Assembly: GCF_900167935.1 (NCBI RefSeq)
Contig: NZ_FUYL01000001.1
Span: 186,001-250,000 of the forward strand
Reading direction: 5' to 3'
DNA length: 64,000 bases
Origin: Maribacter arcticus
Lineage (GTDB): Bacteria; Bacteroidota; Bacteroidia; Flavobacteriales; Flavobacteriaceae
Part shown: piece after piece, positions 20,496-30,239 of the stretch
Position numbering within the stretch: the stretch's first letter is position 1
Layout: every line of letters starts with the position of its first letter
The notes under the pieces: generated by a model
Database searches by the model: none
Told to the model about the DNA's origin: nothing
Seen by the model: the letters and a program-made list of their open reading frames with translations, nothing else
Position numbers and translations under genes: made by a program

Positions 20496-21017
20496 TTATA
20501 CTTTAATTCTAAAAATATGTACAGGATTGTCTTTATAGGTAGTGCTGAAGTCTATATACATTCCATTTTTTAATGCTGTTTTCTGTGACGGAATATTATT
20601 AACTTGAATGATAGATATCAAACTATCTGCCCATTTATTCTCAAAAGCCACTTCTTTACATTTTTTAGCTGCTTCAAAAGCATAACCCTGTCGCCAATAT
20701 TCTGGTAAAATAGAATAACCAATTTCTAGTTCTTCTTTGTTATTTACATGTTGAACTAAAAGACCTGCTAAACCAATAAGTTTATTGGTTTCTTTCGAAA
20801 AGAGTGCATTCATTCCACCTGACTGTTCTTCATAGCGTTCGAATATTCTTGAAAATTGTTCTTTACAGGCTGTAATGGGGTCTTTAGGTAAACCTGACCA
20901 ATATTGACTACATAAAGGTTCTTGGTGAAAAGGGAGCCATCTTTCAAAATCAGATTTTGTTACTTTCTTAAAAAGTAATCGTTCTGATTCTTCATTGAAC
21001 ATTACATAGTCTGGCAT
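20496..21017 (-). CDS. GNAT family N-acetyltransferase (RimJ/RimL-like)
   Basis: The 173-residue protein begins ERLLFKKVTKSDFERWLPFH, the standard opening of the Acetyltransf_3 (RimJ/RimL) group. It contains IGYSILPEYWRQGYAFEAAKKC, which holds the acetyl-CoA pyrophosphate-binding R/QxxGxA loop, and ends with SIIQVNNIPSQKTALKNGM, the typical 'N..S..vleKlGF' motif. The acceptor substrate cannot be predicted. Its stop codon abuts the start of the tandem ATPase gene, and the DUF192 lipoprotein gene lies 35 bp upstream on the same strand. Confidence 0.88.
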   Translation of the reverse strand: MPDYVMFNEESERLLFKKVTKSDFERWLPFHQEPLCSQYWSGLPKDPITACKEQFSRIFERYEEQSGGMNALFSKETNKLIGLAGLLVQHVNNKEELEIGYSILPEYWRQGYAFEAAKKCKEVAFENKWADSLISIIQVNNIPSQKTALKNGMYIDFSTTYKDNPVHIFRIKV

Positions 21018-21052
21018 TTAATTCTTGACTAAATTAATAGAGAAATAGGTAA

Positions 21053-21547
21053 TTAATTACGACTGAAGCTAATGCGGTCACCAATCGAAATCCCTAATGC
21101 TTCTGCAAGACCACCATTTATTTCTAGAACATATTTTATTGGTGCCATTGAAGATAAGCCTGATTCATTAAAAGGTTGTGCATTTTCTTGCATGCTAGCA
21201 ATTGTCATATCCTCTTTTATATAAATGATATCTAAAGAAAATTCAGTGTTCTTCATGTAAAAAGAGTGGGTAGCTACATCGGGAAAAATAAATAGCATAG
21301 CCTGATTGTTTTTCATGCCTTTTCTATACATCAATCCCGTTTGTGTTTCGTAATCCGTTTCAGCAAATTCTATGTCGAAATTTGTTTTTAAACTATCGCT
21401 AGTGTTTAAATACACATTTAAATTTCCTTCGTGAGTAAATTCAATCTGTTGTGTTGAAATGGTTTTTTTAGCATCTTCCTTGCAAGAGGAAAATACCAGC
21501 GGAAAAGCTGCTATTAAAACCCAAATTATAGATTTTAATTTTAGCAT
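21053..21547 (-). CDS. DUF192 family lipoprotein
   Basis: The 164-residue protein has a lipobox (LVFSSC, Cys22) and a DUF192 domain: TDYETQTGLMYRKGMKNNQAMLFIFP, then FYMKNTEFSLDIIYI, and a C-terminal YVLEINGGLAEALGISIGDR. DUF192 proteins are small beta-rich secreted proteins of unknown function. The start codon overlaps the lgt stop by one base (21547), a translational-coupling arrangement. Since Lgt modifies lipoproteins, the coupling to a lipoprotein gene may be fortuitous. Confidence 0.88.
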   Translation of the reverse strand: MLKLKSIIWVLIAAFPLVFSSCKEDAKKTISTQQIEFTHEGNLNVYLNTSDSLKTNFDIEFAETDYETQTGLMYRKGMKNNQAMLFIFPDVATHSFYMKNTEFSLDIIYIKEDMTIASMQENAQPFNESGLSSMAPIKYVLEINGGLAEALGISIGDRISFSRN

Positions 21548-22509
21548 TAGGCAGTTTTAGTTTTTCTGAACATGAAGAAAAGACCAATTAGAATAAATGG
21601 AATACTCAACCATTGTCCCGTAGATAAAATACCCAAGGTATCTTCAAAACCACCTTGACTTTTCTTAACGAATTCTACGAAGAAACGTACCGACCAAAGT
21701 AACACGAAAAACAAACCGAATAAGTATCCTGGTTTATTCTTTTTGTCAGTTTTCCAATATAAAAAGTAAAGTAGTATGAATATGAACATATAGCATATAC
21801 CTTCATATAATTGAGCAGGGTGACGGTAAGGTATTTCTGCTAAATATTCTGAAAATTGCGGATTGTTCTCTATTGCTGCATACGCGGCATTCAATGTTTT
21901 TTCTTGAGTAACACCTAATGCTTTTGATGGATGTAAATCATCTGAATCACGTATAAACTTCGTGGCGAAAATGAAGTTTTCATCAACAATTTTCCCATTA
22001 ATTTCAGAATTAAAGAAGTTTCCTAAACGAACACAAAAGCATCCAATTGCAACCGGAATAACCATTCTGTCGAATATCCAAAGCATGCTGAATTCAGGAT
22101 ATTTTCTTGTGTACAAGTATGTTCCAACAATAATGCCTAAAGTGGCTCCATGACTTGCTAAACCTGTGAAACCTGTGAATTCATAACCATTTATTAGACC
22201 GAATAACAAACTACCCGATTCACTTTCGCGAACAGGTAATAGAATTTCAGCAAGGTGATTAGAGTAATAGGCCCAATCGTAAAAGAAAACATGTCCTAAT
22301 CTAGCACCTAACATAGTGCCTAAAACAGTGTATATAAAAAGGGAATCTAATTGTTCTACCGATTTATTCTCGTTGGTAAAAATTCTTTTCATGATAAACC
22401 AACCTAAAGCGAAGGCGGTTATCCAAAGTAAATTGTAATACTTAATCTGTATAAATCCTATATTGAAAAGAGTTTCATTCGGATTCCAAATAATTCCTAA
22501 GAAATGCAT
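21547..22509 (-). CDS. lgt: phosphatidylglycerol-prolipoprotein diacylglyceryl transferase
   Basis: Lgt attaches diacylglycerol to the lipobox cysteine of prolipoproteins in the inner membrane, the first step of lipoprotein maturation. The 320-residue protein has about seven membrane segments and the Lgt signatures: SHGATLGIIVGTYLY (with the essential His), RLGNFFNSEINGK (the R-GNF-N-E motif), and HPAQLYEGICY. An insert (about residues 185-215, DSDDLHPSKALGVTQEK and on) is longer than in E. coli Lgt but normal for Flavobacteriia. It starts the operon lgt-DUF192-GNAT-ABC on the minus strand. Confidence 0.96.
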   Translation of the reverse strand: MHFLGIIWNPNETLFNIGFIQIKYYNLLWITAFALGWFIMKRIFTNENKSVEQLDSLFIYTVLGTMLGARLGHVFFYDWAYYSNHLAEILLPVRESESGSLLFGLINGYEFTGFTGLASHGATLGIIVGTYLYTRKYPEFSMLWIFDRMVIPVAIGCFCVRLGNFFNSEINGKIVDENFIFATKFIRDSDDLHPSKALGVTQEKTLNAAYAAIENNPQFSEYLAEIPYRHPAQLYEGICYMFIFILLYFLYWKTDKKNKPGYLFGLFFVLLWSVRFFVEFVKKSQGGFEDTLGILSTGQWLSIPFILIGLFFMFRKTKTA

Positions 22510-22629
22510 GTGTTGTATTTTGAAAGGCTAAGATAATAAATAGCCAACAGACAATTCGATTTTGTAATACAGAGTTAGGGTAAAAGTTTACCTCATTAAG
22601 AAAGATAACAATTGTACGAATTCTAATTT

Positions 22630-22863
22630 TCAGGGTACAGGGTCGTATCCTTTACCACCCCAAGGGTTACAGCTAAATATTCGCTTTGTAGCTAACCATC
22701 CACCTTTAAATAATCCGTGTTTTTTTAAAGCCTCTACCGTATATTGAGAACAAGTAGGGGAGTACCTACACGTTGCAGGTGTATAGGGTGATATTGCTAA
22801 TTGATAAAAACGTACCAATAGTACAAAAGGGGCAATCAGAATTTTTTTTATAGAAATGTTCAA
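22630..22863 (-). CDS. yidD: membrane protein insertion efficiency factor YidD
   Basis: The 77-residue protein has the YidD signature almost complete: [52 protein letters not shown] and the terminal YDPVP. YidD is a membrane-associated helper of YidC-dependent insertion. The start is a TTG at 22863; there is no ATG closer that keeps the N-terminal amphipathic segment. A TAAATTTG -7-like box on the minus strand (22882-22889) lies just upstream. Confidence 0.93.
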   Translation of the reverse strand: MNISIKKILIAPFVLLVRFYQLAISPYTPATCRYSPTCSQYTVEALKKHGLFKGGWLATKRIFSCNPWGGKGYDPVP

Positions 22864-22881
22864 AGCCGAGAATTAATACTG

Positions 22882-22889
22882 CAAATTTA
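22882..22889 (-). promoter_or_regulatory. candidate -7 box of yidD
   Basis: Minus-strand TAAATTTG matches TAnnTTTG, 18 bp before the TTG start. No TTG occurs at 19-bp spacing. Confidence 0.3.
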
Positions 22890-22908
22890 ATATAAAACAG
22901 CTAACTCT

Positions 22909-22950
22909 TTAAAAATAACAAGTCCGTATGTATTACATACGGACTTGTTT
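22909..22950 (-). terminator. terminator after DUF779 gene
   Basis: A long perfect stem AACAAGTCCGTATG / CATACGGACTTGTT is followed on the minus strand by ATTTTTAAAG. Confidence 0.85.
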
Positions 22951-22967
22951 CAATAGCTTTAATTTAT

Positions 22968-23342
22968 TTAAGCGCCAATTCTTATGGGTTCTAGATGTTC
23001 GGCTTCCTCTTCAGAATATAATCTTGATCTAATTAAAAATCGTATGCCTAAAGGAATTTCTAATGAAAAACTAGAGCCTCTGCCTGGGGTAACGTCAATG
23101 GTTAATTGTGTGTGCTTCCAATATTCAAATTGGTCTTTTGACATATGAAAATCACAACCTTCAATATTACCTAGCCAAACATCATTATCGTCAAGCATTA
23201 AATCACCTTTTGTAAAACACATAGGAGAAGAACCATCACAGCAGCCTCCACTTTGGTGAAACATGAGTTCGCCATGTGTCTTTTTTAATTCAGCTATTAT
23301 AGCTGCTGCTTTTTCGGTTACTAATACCCTTTTAGTTTTCAT
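22968..23342 (-). CDS. DUF779 domain protein, aldehyde dehydrogenase partner
   Basis: The 124-residue cytoplasmic protein matches DUF779: KTHGELMFHQSGGCCDGSSP, then CDFHMSKDQFEYWKHTQLTIDV and PGRGSSFSLEIPLGIRFLIRSR. The Cys-Cys and nearby Cys residues (SGGCCDGSSPMC) are the conserved feature. DUF779 genes are usually found beside ALDHs of the AldB/ExaC type, as here, 13 bp downstream of the ALDH gene. This suggests a shared operon and an accessory role in aldehyde oxidation, which is not proven. Confidence 0.9.
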   Translation of the reverse strand: MKTKRVLVTEKAAAIIAELKKTHGELMFHQSGGCCDGSSPMCFTKGDLMLDDNDVWLGNIEGCDFHMSKDQFEYWKHTQLTIDVTPGRGSSFSLEIPLGIRFLIRSRLYSEEEAEHLEPIRIGA

Positions 23343-23355
23343 TTTAATTTGCTCT

Positions 23356-24879
23356 TTAAAAGAATCCCATTGCTTTTTTGTCGTATGATATAAGCATGTT
23401 TTTGGTTTGTCGGTAGTGGGCTAACATCATTTTGTGATTCTCTCTACCAATACCAGACTTTTTATATCCACCAAATGGTGCGTGAGCAGGATACAAGTGA
23501 TAACAGTTGACCCAAACTCTACCAGCTTTTATTGCTCTTGATATTTGATATGCTTGGTGTGTATCTCTGGTCCATACACCAGCGCCTAAACCATATAAGG
23601 TGTCGTTAGCGATTTCGATGGCTTCAGCTTCATCTTTAAAAGTAGTCACACAAAGTACAGGTCCGAATATTTCCTCTTGAAACACCCGCATTTTGTTATT
23701 GCCTTTTAATATAGTTGGTTGAATATAATACCCACCTTCTAAGCCTTCGTTGTAAGCTTGCTCACCACCAGTTAGTACTTCACAACCTTCTTCTTTTCCG
23801 ATTTTTATATAACTCAATATTTTCTCAAATTGGTCATTCGATGCTTGTGCACCCATCATCGTATTTGGGTCTAACGGATGTCCCATTCTTATGGCTTTGG
23901 TACGTTCAATAACACGTTCTATAAACTTATCATAAATGCTTTCTTGAACTAACATTCTAGACGGGCAAGTACAGACTTCGCCTTGGTTTAAAGCAAACAT
24001 ATTGGCGCCTTCTAAACATTTATCGAAGAATTCATCGTCGGCGTCCATAATACTTTCAAAAAACACATTTGGAGATTTTCCGCCTAATTCTAAGGTAACG
24101 GGAGTAATATTTTTAGATGCGTACTGCATGATTAATTGACCAGTAGTCGTTTCACCAGTAAACGCAATTTTGTCTATTCTTGGGCTTGATGCTAATGGTT
24201 TTCCGGCTTCGGCGCCAAAACCATTAACCACATTAAGAACACCTGCTGGTAAAATACCTTCGATGATTTCCATCAAAATTAAGATGCCAACTGGTGTTTG
24301 TTCTGCGGGTTTAAGTACAACACAATTTCCTGCTGCCAAGGCCGGTGCTAATTTCCATGTTGCCATTAATAGAGGAAAATTCCATGGTATAATTTGTCCG
24401 ACAACACCTAAAGGTTCTGTAATATTTAGTGCCACGGTGTTGGAATCTAATTCACTTACCGAACCTTCTTCTGCTCTTATAACCCCAGCAAAATACCTAA
24501 AATGGTCAACAGCTAGCGGTAAATCTGCTGCTCTTGTTTCGCGAATAGCTTTACCATTGTCCCAAGTTTCTGCTCTTGCCAGTACTTCTAGATTTTGCTC
24601 AATTTTATCGGCAATTTTTAAAAGCATATTGCTTCTTTCTGTTGCTGATGATGTATTCCATGACGGAGCTGCTTTCCATGCTGCATCAATCGCTAATTCA
24701 ATATCCTCGGCAGTGGACCTTGGAATTTTAGTAAAAGACTTTCCATCTACAGGAGAAATATTATCAAAGTATTCACCTTTGGAAGGTGCTACCCATTTAC
24801 CACCAATAAAGTTTTCATATTGGTTTTTGAACTTTGGCTTTTGAAGAATATCCTTCTCTACGGTTGCTGTTGTACTCAT
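23356..24879 (-). CDS. NAD-dependent aldehyde dehydrogenase (AldB/ExaC-type)
   Basis: The 507-residue protein has the ALDH fold: cofactor loop [11 protein letters not shown], general base Glu in [12 protein letters not shown], and catalytic Cys in [14 protein letters not shown], with the C-terminal [20 protein letters not shown] segment. A Thr rather than Gln at the position after the catalytic Cys (EVCTCPSR) is usual for the AldB/ExaC group, which oxidises acetaldehyde and other short aldehydes. It forms an operon with DUF779 and is divergent from an AraC regulator. Confidence 0.93.
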   Translation of the reverse strand: MSTTATVEKDILQKPKFKNQYENFIGGKWVAPSKGEYFDNISPVDGKSFTKIPRSTAEDIELAIDAAWKAAPSWNTSSATERSNMLLKIADKIEQNLEVLARAETWDNGKAIRETRAADLPLAVDHFRYFAGVIRAEEGSVSELDSNTVALNITEPLGVVGQIIPWNFPLLMATWKLAPALAAGNCVVLKPAEQTPVGILILMEIIEGILPAGVLNVVNGFGAEAGKPLASSPRIDKIAFTGETTTGQLIMQYASKNITPVTLELGGKSPNVFFESIMDADDEFFDKCLEGANMFALNQGEVCTCPSRMLVQESIYDKFIERVIERTKAIRMGHPLDPNTMMGAQASNDQFEKILSYIKIGKEEGCEVLTGGEQAYNEGLEGGYYIQPTILKGNNKMRVFQEEIFGPVLCVTTFKDEAEAIEIANDTLYGLGAGVWTRDTHQAYQISRAIKAGRVWVNCYHLYPAHAPFGGYKKSGIGRENHKMMLAHYRQTKNMLISYDKKAMGFF

Positions 24880-24912
24880 AGTATATGATTTAAGTTAATA
24901 ATAATGTTTAAT

Positions 24913-24939
24913 GGTCGCATCAAAATAACTTGTACGACC
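24913..24939. promoter_or_regulatory. GGTCG-N17-CGACC inverted repeat in ALDH/AraC divergent region
   Basis: GGTCG (24913-24917) and CGACC (24935-24939) form a spaced inverted repeat in an otherwise AT-rich region between the ALDH gene and the AraC-family gene. AraC-type proteins can bind spaced half-sites, so this is a possible site, unproven. Confidence 0.3.
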
Positions 24940-25075
24940 TTCTAAATTTACTTCTCATATCCTTAATTTATCTGACGTATTCTACGAATTACATGAACAA
25001 TTCTACCATTTATTGATATTATGATTTTTTTAAGTATAAAATTTCGTAAATTTCTTAATCATAAGAATATGTAGT

Positions 25076-25999
25076 GTGATACATTTATCAGAACATTTTT
25101 TAAAGGGAAGACGGTTAGAAACTTTAGTTGAAAACCAAACATCCTATTTTATGAATAATGCAGCCATGCATGTTTTTGAAACACATGAGCAAGCGAAAAC
25201 TGTATTGTTGAAATTTGAGCAACCTGTTTTAGCTAGCATGATTCAAGGAAAAAAGATTATGCATTTACGTGATTATGAATCGTTTGATTTTTTACCTGGC
25301 GAATCATTAGTATTGCCGGCTAACGAAAGTATGTGTATTGATTTTCCTGAGGCAATGGCGAAAAACCCAACTAGGTGTTTGGCAATGGCTATTTCTGAAG
25401 ATAAAATAGACAAAGTGCTACAATTTATGAATGAAAATATGCCAAAGGACAGTAGGGAAGATTGGGGTATTATGGACTATAATTTTCACTTTGTAAATGA
25501 CAGAGGCATCTTTCAAATAATTCAGCGCCTATTGTTTTTGTTTACTGAAGATCATCCTTCAAAAGATATTTTTGTGGATAACATGCTGCGGGAGTTAATC
25601 ATTCGAGTTCTACAATCAAACGAACGAAAAATTTATAGTAATGCAACACTTTCAATTAAAAGTGAAAGTAGGTTAACTGAGGTTATACGGTATATAAGAA
25701 ATAATGTACATAAATCGCTTCAAGTAGAGCAGTTAAGTAAAATTGCTTGTATGAGTGTCTCCAATTTTTACAGAACCTTTAAATCTGAATTAGGAATTTC
25801 ACCTGTCGAATTCATTAATAATGAGCGTATAAAATTAGCTGTTGGGTTATTGCAAGACCCTAACCGAAGTATTAAAGATGTATATCTAGATTGTGGTTTT
25901 GAAAGTAGGTCTTATTTTAATAGAGTATTTAAAACAAGGCAAAACTTAGCGCCTGGTGAATACCAGTCTAAAATAAAAAAATCTAGATTGTTAGATTAA
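25076..25999 (+). CDS. AraC family transcriptional regulator
   Basis: The 307-residue protein has an N-terminal ligand-binding-like region (about 1-195) and a C-terminal AraC/XylS double helix-turn-helix (about 200-300). Helix 1 is LQVEQLSKIACMSVSNFYRT, and the second HTH is SIKDVYLDCGFESRSYFNRV followed by the terminal PGEYQ motif. The start is a GTG at 25076; the alternative ATG at 25151 would cut into the conserved N-terminus. It is divergent from the ALDH-DUF779 operon, the likely target. Activation by an aldehyde or alcohol signal is plausible but inferred. Confidence 0.9.
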   Translation: MIHLSEHFLKGRRLETLVENQTSYFMNNAAMHVFETHEQAKTVLLKFEQPVLASMIQGKKIMHLRDYESFDFLPGESLVLPANESMCIDFPEAMAKNPTRCLAMAISEDKIDKVLQFMNENMPKDSREDWGIMDYNFHFVNDRGIFQIIQRLLFLFTEDHPSKDIFVDNMLRELIIRVLQSNERKIYSNATLSIKSESRLTEVIRYIRNNVHKSLQVEQLSKIACMSVSNFYRTFKSELGISPVEFINNERIKLAVGLLQDPNRSIKDVYLDCGFESRSYFNRVFKTRQNLAPGEYQSKIKKSRLLD

Positions 26000-26001
26000 A
26001 A

Positions 26002-27480
26002 TTATAGACTATACGTGGTGCCTTCTTTACCATCTTTAAGTTGAATGCCTAAAGAAGCCAATTGATCTCGAATCTTATCTGAAGTGGCAAAATCTTTATT
26101 TTCCCTAGCTGATTTACGTAACTCAATCAATAGCTCAACAACACCACCTAATTTTTCAGAATCTGCATCAGAACTACTTTTGTTTTCAAGTCCTAATACG
26201 TCAAATACAAAATTGTGTATTGTGTTTTCAAGTTCTACCCTATCTTCTTCCGTAATAGTTTCTGTACCTTCTTTAATAAGATTGATATGCTTTACAGCAT
26301 CGAATAATGTCGCTATTAAAATTGGGGTATTAAAATCATCATTCATGGCAGCATAACATGAAGATTTCCAATCGAAAATATTGAAATTTGTTGTCTTACC
26401 TGTGTTTAAAGATTTTAATGAACTTATTGCTTCCATTAATTTATTAAAGCCTTTCTCAGAAGCTAAAAGTGCTTCATTGCTTATATCTAAAATACTGGTA
26501 TAATGTGCTTGCATCATAAAGAAACGAACCATAGATGGAGAGAATGGTTTGCTAAGGATTTCATTTTCACCAGAGAAAATTTCCCCAGGAAGTATACTAT
26601 TTCCTGTAGATTTAGCCATTTTTCTACCGTTTAGTGTCAACATATTAGCATGTAGCCAATAATTCACAGGGCTTTTGCCATTACAGGCTTCGGCTTGTGC
26701 TATTTCGCATTCATGATGTGGAAATTTTAAATCCATACCACCACCGTGAATATCAAAAGTTTCCCCTAAATATTTAGTACTCATTGCGGTACACTCTAAA
26801 TGCCAGCCTGGGAAACCATCTCCCCACGGCGAAGGCCAACGCATAATGTGTTGTGGTTCCGCTTTTTTCCAAAGAGCAAAATCTTGAGGATTATGTTTGT
26901 CGTCTTGAGCGGCAAGATTACGGGTATTCGCAATCATATCTTCAAGCTTGCGACCACTAAGTTTACCGTATTCGTGCTCTTTGTTGAATTTGGCTACATC
27001 AAAATATACAGAGCCATTGGTTTCATAGGCAAATCCTTTTTCAAGAATATCTTTAATAATTTCAATTTGCTCTATAATATGACCTGTCGCAGTCGGTTCA
27101 ATACTTGGAGGTAAGAAATTGAATTTTTCTAAGATATTATGAAAATCGACAGTATATCGTTGTACAACTTCCATCGGTTCTAATTTTTCTAACCTGGCTT
27201 TTTTTGCAATTTTATCTTCACCATCCTCAGCGTCATCTACTAAATGGCCCGCGTCAGTTATATTTCTAACATACCGAACTTTATAGCCTAGATGCCTGAA
27301 ATACCTAAAAATCATATCGAAGGACATGAAAGTTCTACAATTGCCTAAATGCACATTGCTGTACACAGTAGGCCCACAAACGTACATGCCAATATAGCCT
27401 TCGTTTATTGGTTTGAAAACTTCTTTTTTCCCCGTTAAGGAATTATATACTCTAATTTCTTGATTTTCGTACAATTGCAT
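26002..27480 (-). CDS. cysS: cysteinyl-tRNA synthetase
   Basis: The class I synthetase charges tRNA-Cys. The 492-residue protein shows the HIGH-type motif in [11 protein letters not shown], zinc ligands in [20 protein letters not shown] and HHECEIAQ, and the KMSKS-type KMAKSTGNS. The C-terminal DALR-like helical domain is present, ending with the usual [19 protein letters not shown]. The gene ends 2 bp before the convergent AraC stop, and lies 17 bp downstream of folE on the same strand, so the two are likely co-transcribed. Confidence 0.96.
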   Translation of the reverse strand: MQLYENQEIRVYNSLTGKKEVFKPINEGYIGMYVCGPTVYSNVHLGNCRTFMSFDMIFRYFRHLGYKVRYVRNITDAGHLVDDAEDGEDKIAKKARLEKLEPMEVVQRYTVDFHNILEKFNFLPPSIEPTATGHIIEQIEIIKDILEKGFAYETNGSVYFDVAKFNKEHEYGKLSGRKLEDMIANTRNLAAQDDKHNPQDFALWKKAEPQHIMRWPSPWGDGFPGWHLECTAMSTKYLGETFDIHGGGMDLKFPHHECEIAQAEACNGKSPVNYWLHANMLTLNGRKMAKSTGNSILPGEIFSGENEILSKPFSPSMVRFFMMQAHYTSILDISNEALLASEKGFNKLMEAISSLKSLNTGKTTNFNIFDWKSSCYAAMNDDFNTPILIATLFDAVKHINLIKEGTETITEEDRVELENTIHNFVFDVLGLENKSSSDADSEKLGGVVELLIELRKSARENKDFATSDKIRDQLASLGIQLKDGKEGTTYSL

Positions 27481-27497
27481 GAAGAAGCTATATGCGA

Positions 27498-28178
27498 TTA
27501 AAAATGGGTGTCTAGATTAAGGTAATTCAAAAACTCACGGCGTACCAATTCTTCCTTGAATTTACCGCCATATTCAGCAGTTACAGTGCTACTATCAATA
27601 TCACGTATTCCTCTTGAGTTAACACAAAGGTGTTTAGCGTCTATAACGCAAGCAACATCTTCAGTACCTAAAACCTTTTGTAATTCTCTAACGATTTGAA
27701 TATTCAAACGTTCTTGAACTTGTGGTCTTTTTGCATAATAATCGACAACGCGGTTCATTTTAGAGAGTCCGACTACGGTGCCGTTAGAGATATAGGCTAC
27801 ATGTGCACGGCCAACAATCGGTAAAAAATGGTGTTCGCAAGTAGAATACAACGTAATATTTTTCTCTACTAACATTTCGCCGTATTTATACTTATTGTCG
27901 AAGGTAGAAGCTTTTGGTTTTTTATTAGGGTGTAGACCTCCAAATATTTCGTTTACGTACATTTTAGCAACTCGATTAGGAGTTCCTTTTAAACTATCAT
28001 CGTTTAAATCTAGGCCTAGTGTAAGCATAATGTCACGAACATTTTCACGTATACGCTCAATCTTCGTAGCGTCATCTAAAACAAAGGCGTCTTTGCGTAA
28101 TGGGGTATCCTCAGAAGTAGAAATATGATCGTTTCCTAATTCATCAAATTGATTTTCCAATGTATCCTCAATTTTCAT
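27498..28178 (-). CDS. folE: GTP cyclohydrolase I
   Basis: FolE converts GTP to 7,8-dihydroneopterin triphosphate, the first step of folate/tetrahydropterin synthesis. The 226-residue protein has the conserved core: [20 protein letters not shown] (zinc Cys and His ligands), [22 protein letters not shown], and [14 protein letters not shown] (third zinc ligand Cys). A roughly 45-residue acidic N-terminal extension precedes the core. folE is first in a folE-cysS operon; folP, another folate gene, is far away at 45560-46384. Confidence 0.96.
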   Translation of the reverse strand: MKIEDTLENQFDELGNDHISTSEDTPLRKDAFVLDDATKIERIRENVRDIMLTLGLDLNDDSLKGTPNRVAKMYVNEIFGGLHPNKKPKASTFDNKYKYGEMLVEKNITLYSTCEHHFLPIVGRAHVAYISNGTVVGLSKMNRVVDYYAKRPQVQERLNIQIVRELQKVLGTEDVACVIDAKHLCVNSRGIRDIDSSTVTAEYGGKFKEELVRREFLNYLNLDTHF

Positions 28179-28200
28179 TTCAACTAACTTTTACAAGTTG

Positions 28201-28208
28201 CAAAGATA
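28201..28208 (-). promoter_or_regulatory. -7 box of folE
   Basis: Minus-strand TATCTTTG fits TAnnTTTG and lies 22 bp before the folE ATG. At 19 bp upstream the sequence is TTA rather than TTG. Confidence 0.45.
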
Positions 28209-28312
28209 TACAATATGTGCCACTTTATAACTAAATAGGGGCATTACACAACATAAATTAGACATATCGTTAAGGTCTAGTTAATTTTAAAATTAGAAAT
28301 TTTGAACCCCCT

Positions 28313-30115
28313 ATGACCAAGTATGGTATAACCATTCTCCTTTTAAATTTATTTGGCGCCCTATCTTGTTTTTCGCAAGTAGCACTAGATTGCGTTAATG
28401 CTATTCCTATTTGTAACAATACCCCAATTAATGCGGGTACCGACGGTTATGGCTTAGATGATTTTAATGGAGCTTCAGTGTCTGGTTGTATAACTCAAGC
28501 AACAGGTACCGTAGAAACAAATTCTGCATGGTATCGTTTTAGAGCTGCAGAGACCGGTCAACTAGGTTTTAACATAGGTTTTAATTCAAATGAAGATTGG
28601 GACTTTGCTTTATATAAAACCGATGATTGTAGAGATTTAGGTGAGCCTATACGATGTAACTATTTCGATAATTCAGATGACAGTATTTATATAGGTGTTG
28701 GTCAAGATCCAACAGGAGTTGCCAATATACAATATGAAGATTGGTTAGAAGTTTCACCTAGTGAAGATTATTACTTGTTGATTAATAATTACAGCAACAA
28801 TAATTCTGGATTCTCAATACAATTCTCAGGAAACATTTTTGTTGAATTTCCAAACTCGGCGTTAGACTGTAACATTATAGATAATTTATTAGGTCCGCCA
28901 AAAATTGCGTGTGATAATGAAAATGTAATTTTAGATGCTACAACATCAGATGCGATAGATTATGAATGGTATTTGGATATAGGGGCAGGGTATCAACCTA
29001 TACCAGGTGAAAGCGGCCCAGAATTAAATGTAGCTGTATCTGCCATGTATCGGGTTTTAGTCGTTAGACCGTCAGGAAATAATTTAATAAGTGAAACACA
29101 AGTAGCTTATGCGCCTGCGCCATTTACATATGAATTAACTGACGAAACAGCTTGTTTAGATGGTACCGTTATTGATTTTAATTCGAAGGATTTAGAAGCT
29201 TTGGGAGGTCAAAGTTCATTAGAATTTCTTGTTACCTATCATTCCTCAATTGAAGAGGCAATGAATGGGATTAATGCGCTGCCTAAAGAATACATACCCA
29301 CTCAAACCTTAGAAACAATTTTTGTTCGTACCACATCATTAGAAAATGGTAATTGTTATGACGCATCAGAATCTTTTGATATAAACGGTATTGAGTTACC
29401 GTATTTAGATTTTGATACGAATGTATTTATTTGTGGAGATACTCCCGTTGTTACTATAGGGCAAAGAATTCCAGATTCTAATTATACTTATGAATGGAGT
29501 TCAGGGCAAAACACTTCACTGATAACAGTTGCAGAAGAAGGTGTTTATACTTTATCTGTTACTAATGTGGTAGGTGCTTTGCAATGTATTACTGTTCGTT
29601 CTGTAACTGTGATTTTTTCTAGACCACCTGTTATTTCTGATGTTACTATCTTATATGAAGATGATGCTTCGAATGTGATTTCAATATTTTTAGAAGAAGA
29701 TGGTGATTTTGATTATCAAGTGGATAATGAAGAACCTCAAAGTAGTTCTATATTTAATAATCTATTTCCTGGTGAGCATACTATTACTGTTACTGATTTA
29801 AATGGATGTGGTTTAGATTCAAAGGATATAGTGGTTGTAGGCTTTCCTAAGTTTTTTACGCCTAATGCAGATGGCGTAAATGATAAATGGAAGGTTGACG
29901 GACTTTCAGTTTTAGATAACCCTGTAATAACAATCTATAATCGATATGGTAAATTATTATATCAATTAAATGAAGATTCAAATGGCTGGGACGGTACATT
30001 TAAAGGTGTGTTATTGCCAGAATCAGATTATTGGTTCAAGTTATCGTATACCAATTCTTTAGGACAAGACACCAATGCTGCATATATAAACAATCATTTT
30101 ACATTAAAGCGATAA
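28313..30115 (+). CDS. secreted protein with C-terminal T9SS type B sorting domain
   Basis: The 600-residue protein has a signal peptide (ITILLLNLFGALSCFSQ). Next comes a conserved N-terminal module (about 23-190: LDCVNAIPICNNTPI, SAWYRFRA, WDFALYKTDDC, YYLLINNYSNNNSGF). Ig/PKD-like repeats follow, then a gliding-motility-associated C-terminal (CHU_C, T9SS type B) domain at about 510-600 starting FFTPNADGVNDKW and ending HFTLKR. The C-terminal domain directs export by the type IX system and surface attachment. The N-terminal module is shared with the next gene (30240-31685), so the two are paralogues; the role of the module is unknown but it may bind a ligand or surface. Confidence 0.9.
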   Translation: MTKYGITILLLNLFGALSCFSQVALDCVNAIPICNNTPINAGTDGYGLDDFNGASVSGCITQATGTVETNSAWYRFRAAETGQLGFNIGFNSNEDWDFALYKTDDCRDLGEPIRCNYFDNSDDSIYIGVGQDPTGVANIQYEDWLEVSPSEDYYLLINNYSNNNSGFSIQFSGNIFVEFPNSALDCNIIDNLLGPPKIACDNENVILDATTSDAIDYEWYLDIGAGYQPIPGESGPELNVAVSAMYRVLVVRPSGNNLISETQVAYAPAPFTYELTDETACLDGTVIDFNSKDLEALGGQSSLEFLVTYHSSIEEAMNGINALPKEYIPTQTLETIFVRTTSLENGNCYDASESFDINGIELPYLDFDTNVFICGDTPVVTIGQRIPDSNYTYEWSSGQNTSLITVAEEGVYTLSVTNVVGALQCITVRSVTVIFSRPPVISDVTILYEDDASNVISIFLEEDGDFDYQVDNEEPQSSSIFNNLFPGEHTITVTDLNGCGLDSKDIVVVGFPKFFTPNADGVNDKWKVDGLSVLDNPVITIYNRYGKLLYQLNEDSNGWDGTFKGVLLPESDYWFKLSYTNSLGQDTNAAYINNHFTLKR

Positions 30116-30239
30116 CACCTTAAGAGGTATCTAAAAAGTGTATTTTATCGATTAAACACCATAAAAATCGATGTAGGATACTAAAGTTAGGCATGTGAAG
30201 TTATGATATACGATACGTATACTAATAGCCACTCTATTT

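Noticed and set aside
24170-24844. 224-codon open frame on the plus strand opposite the aldehyde dehydrogenase
   Set aside because: It lies fully inside a well-supported gene, has Ser/Pro/Lys-rich composition typical of an antisense frame, and shows no motif.
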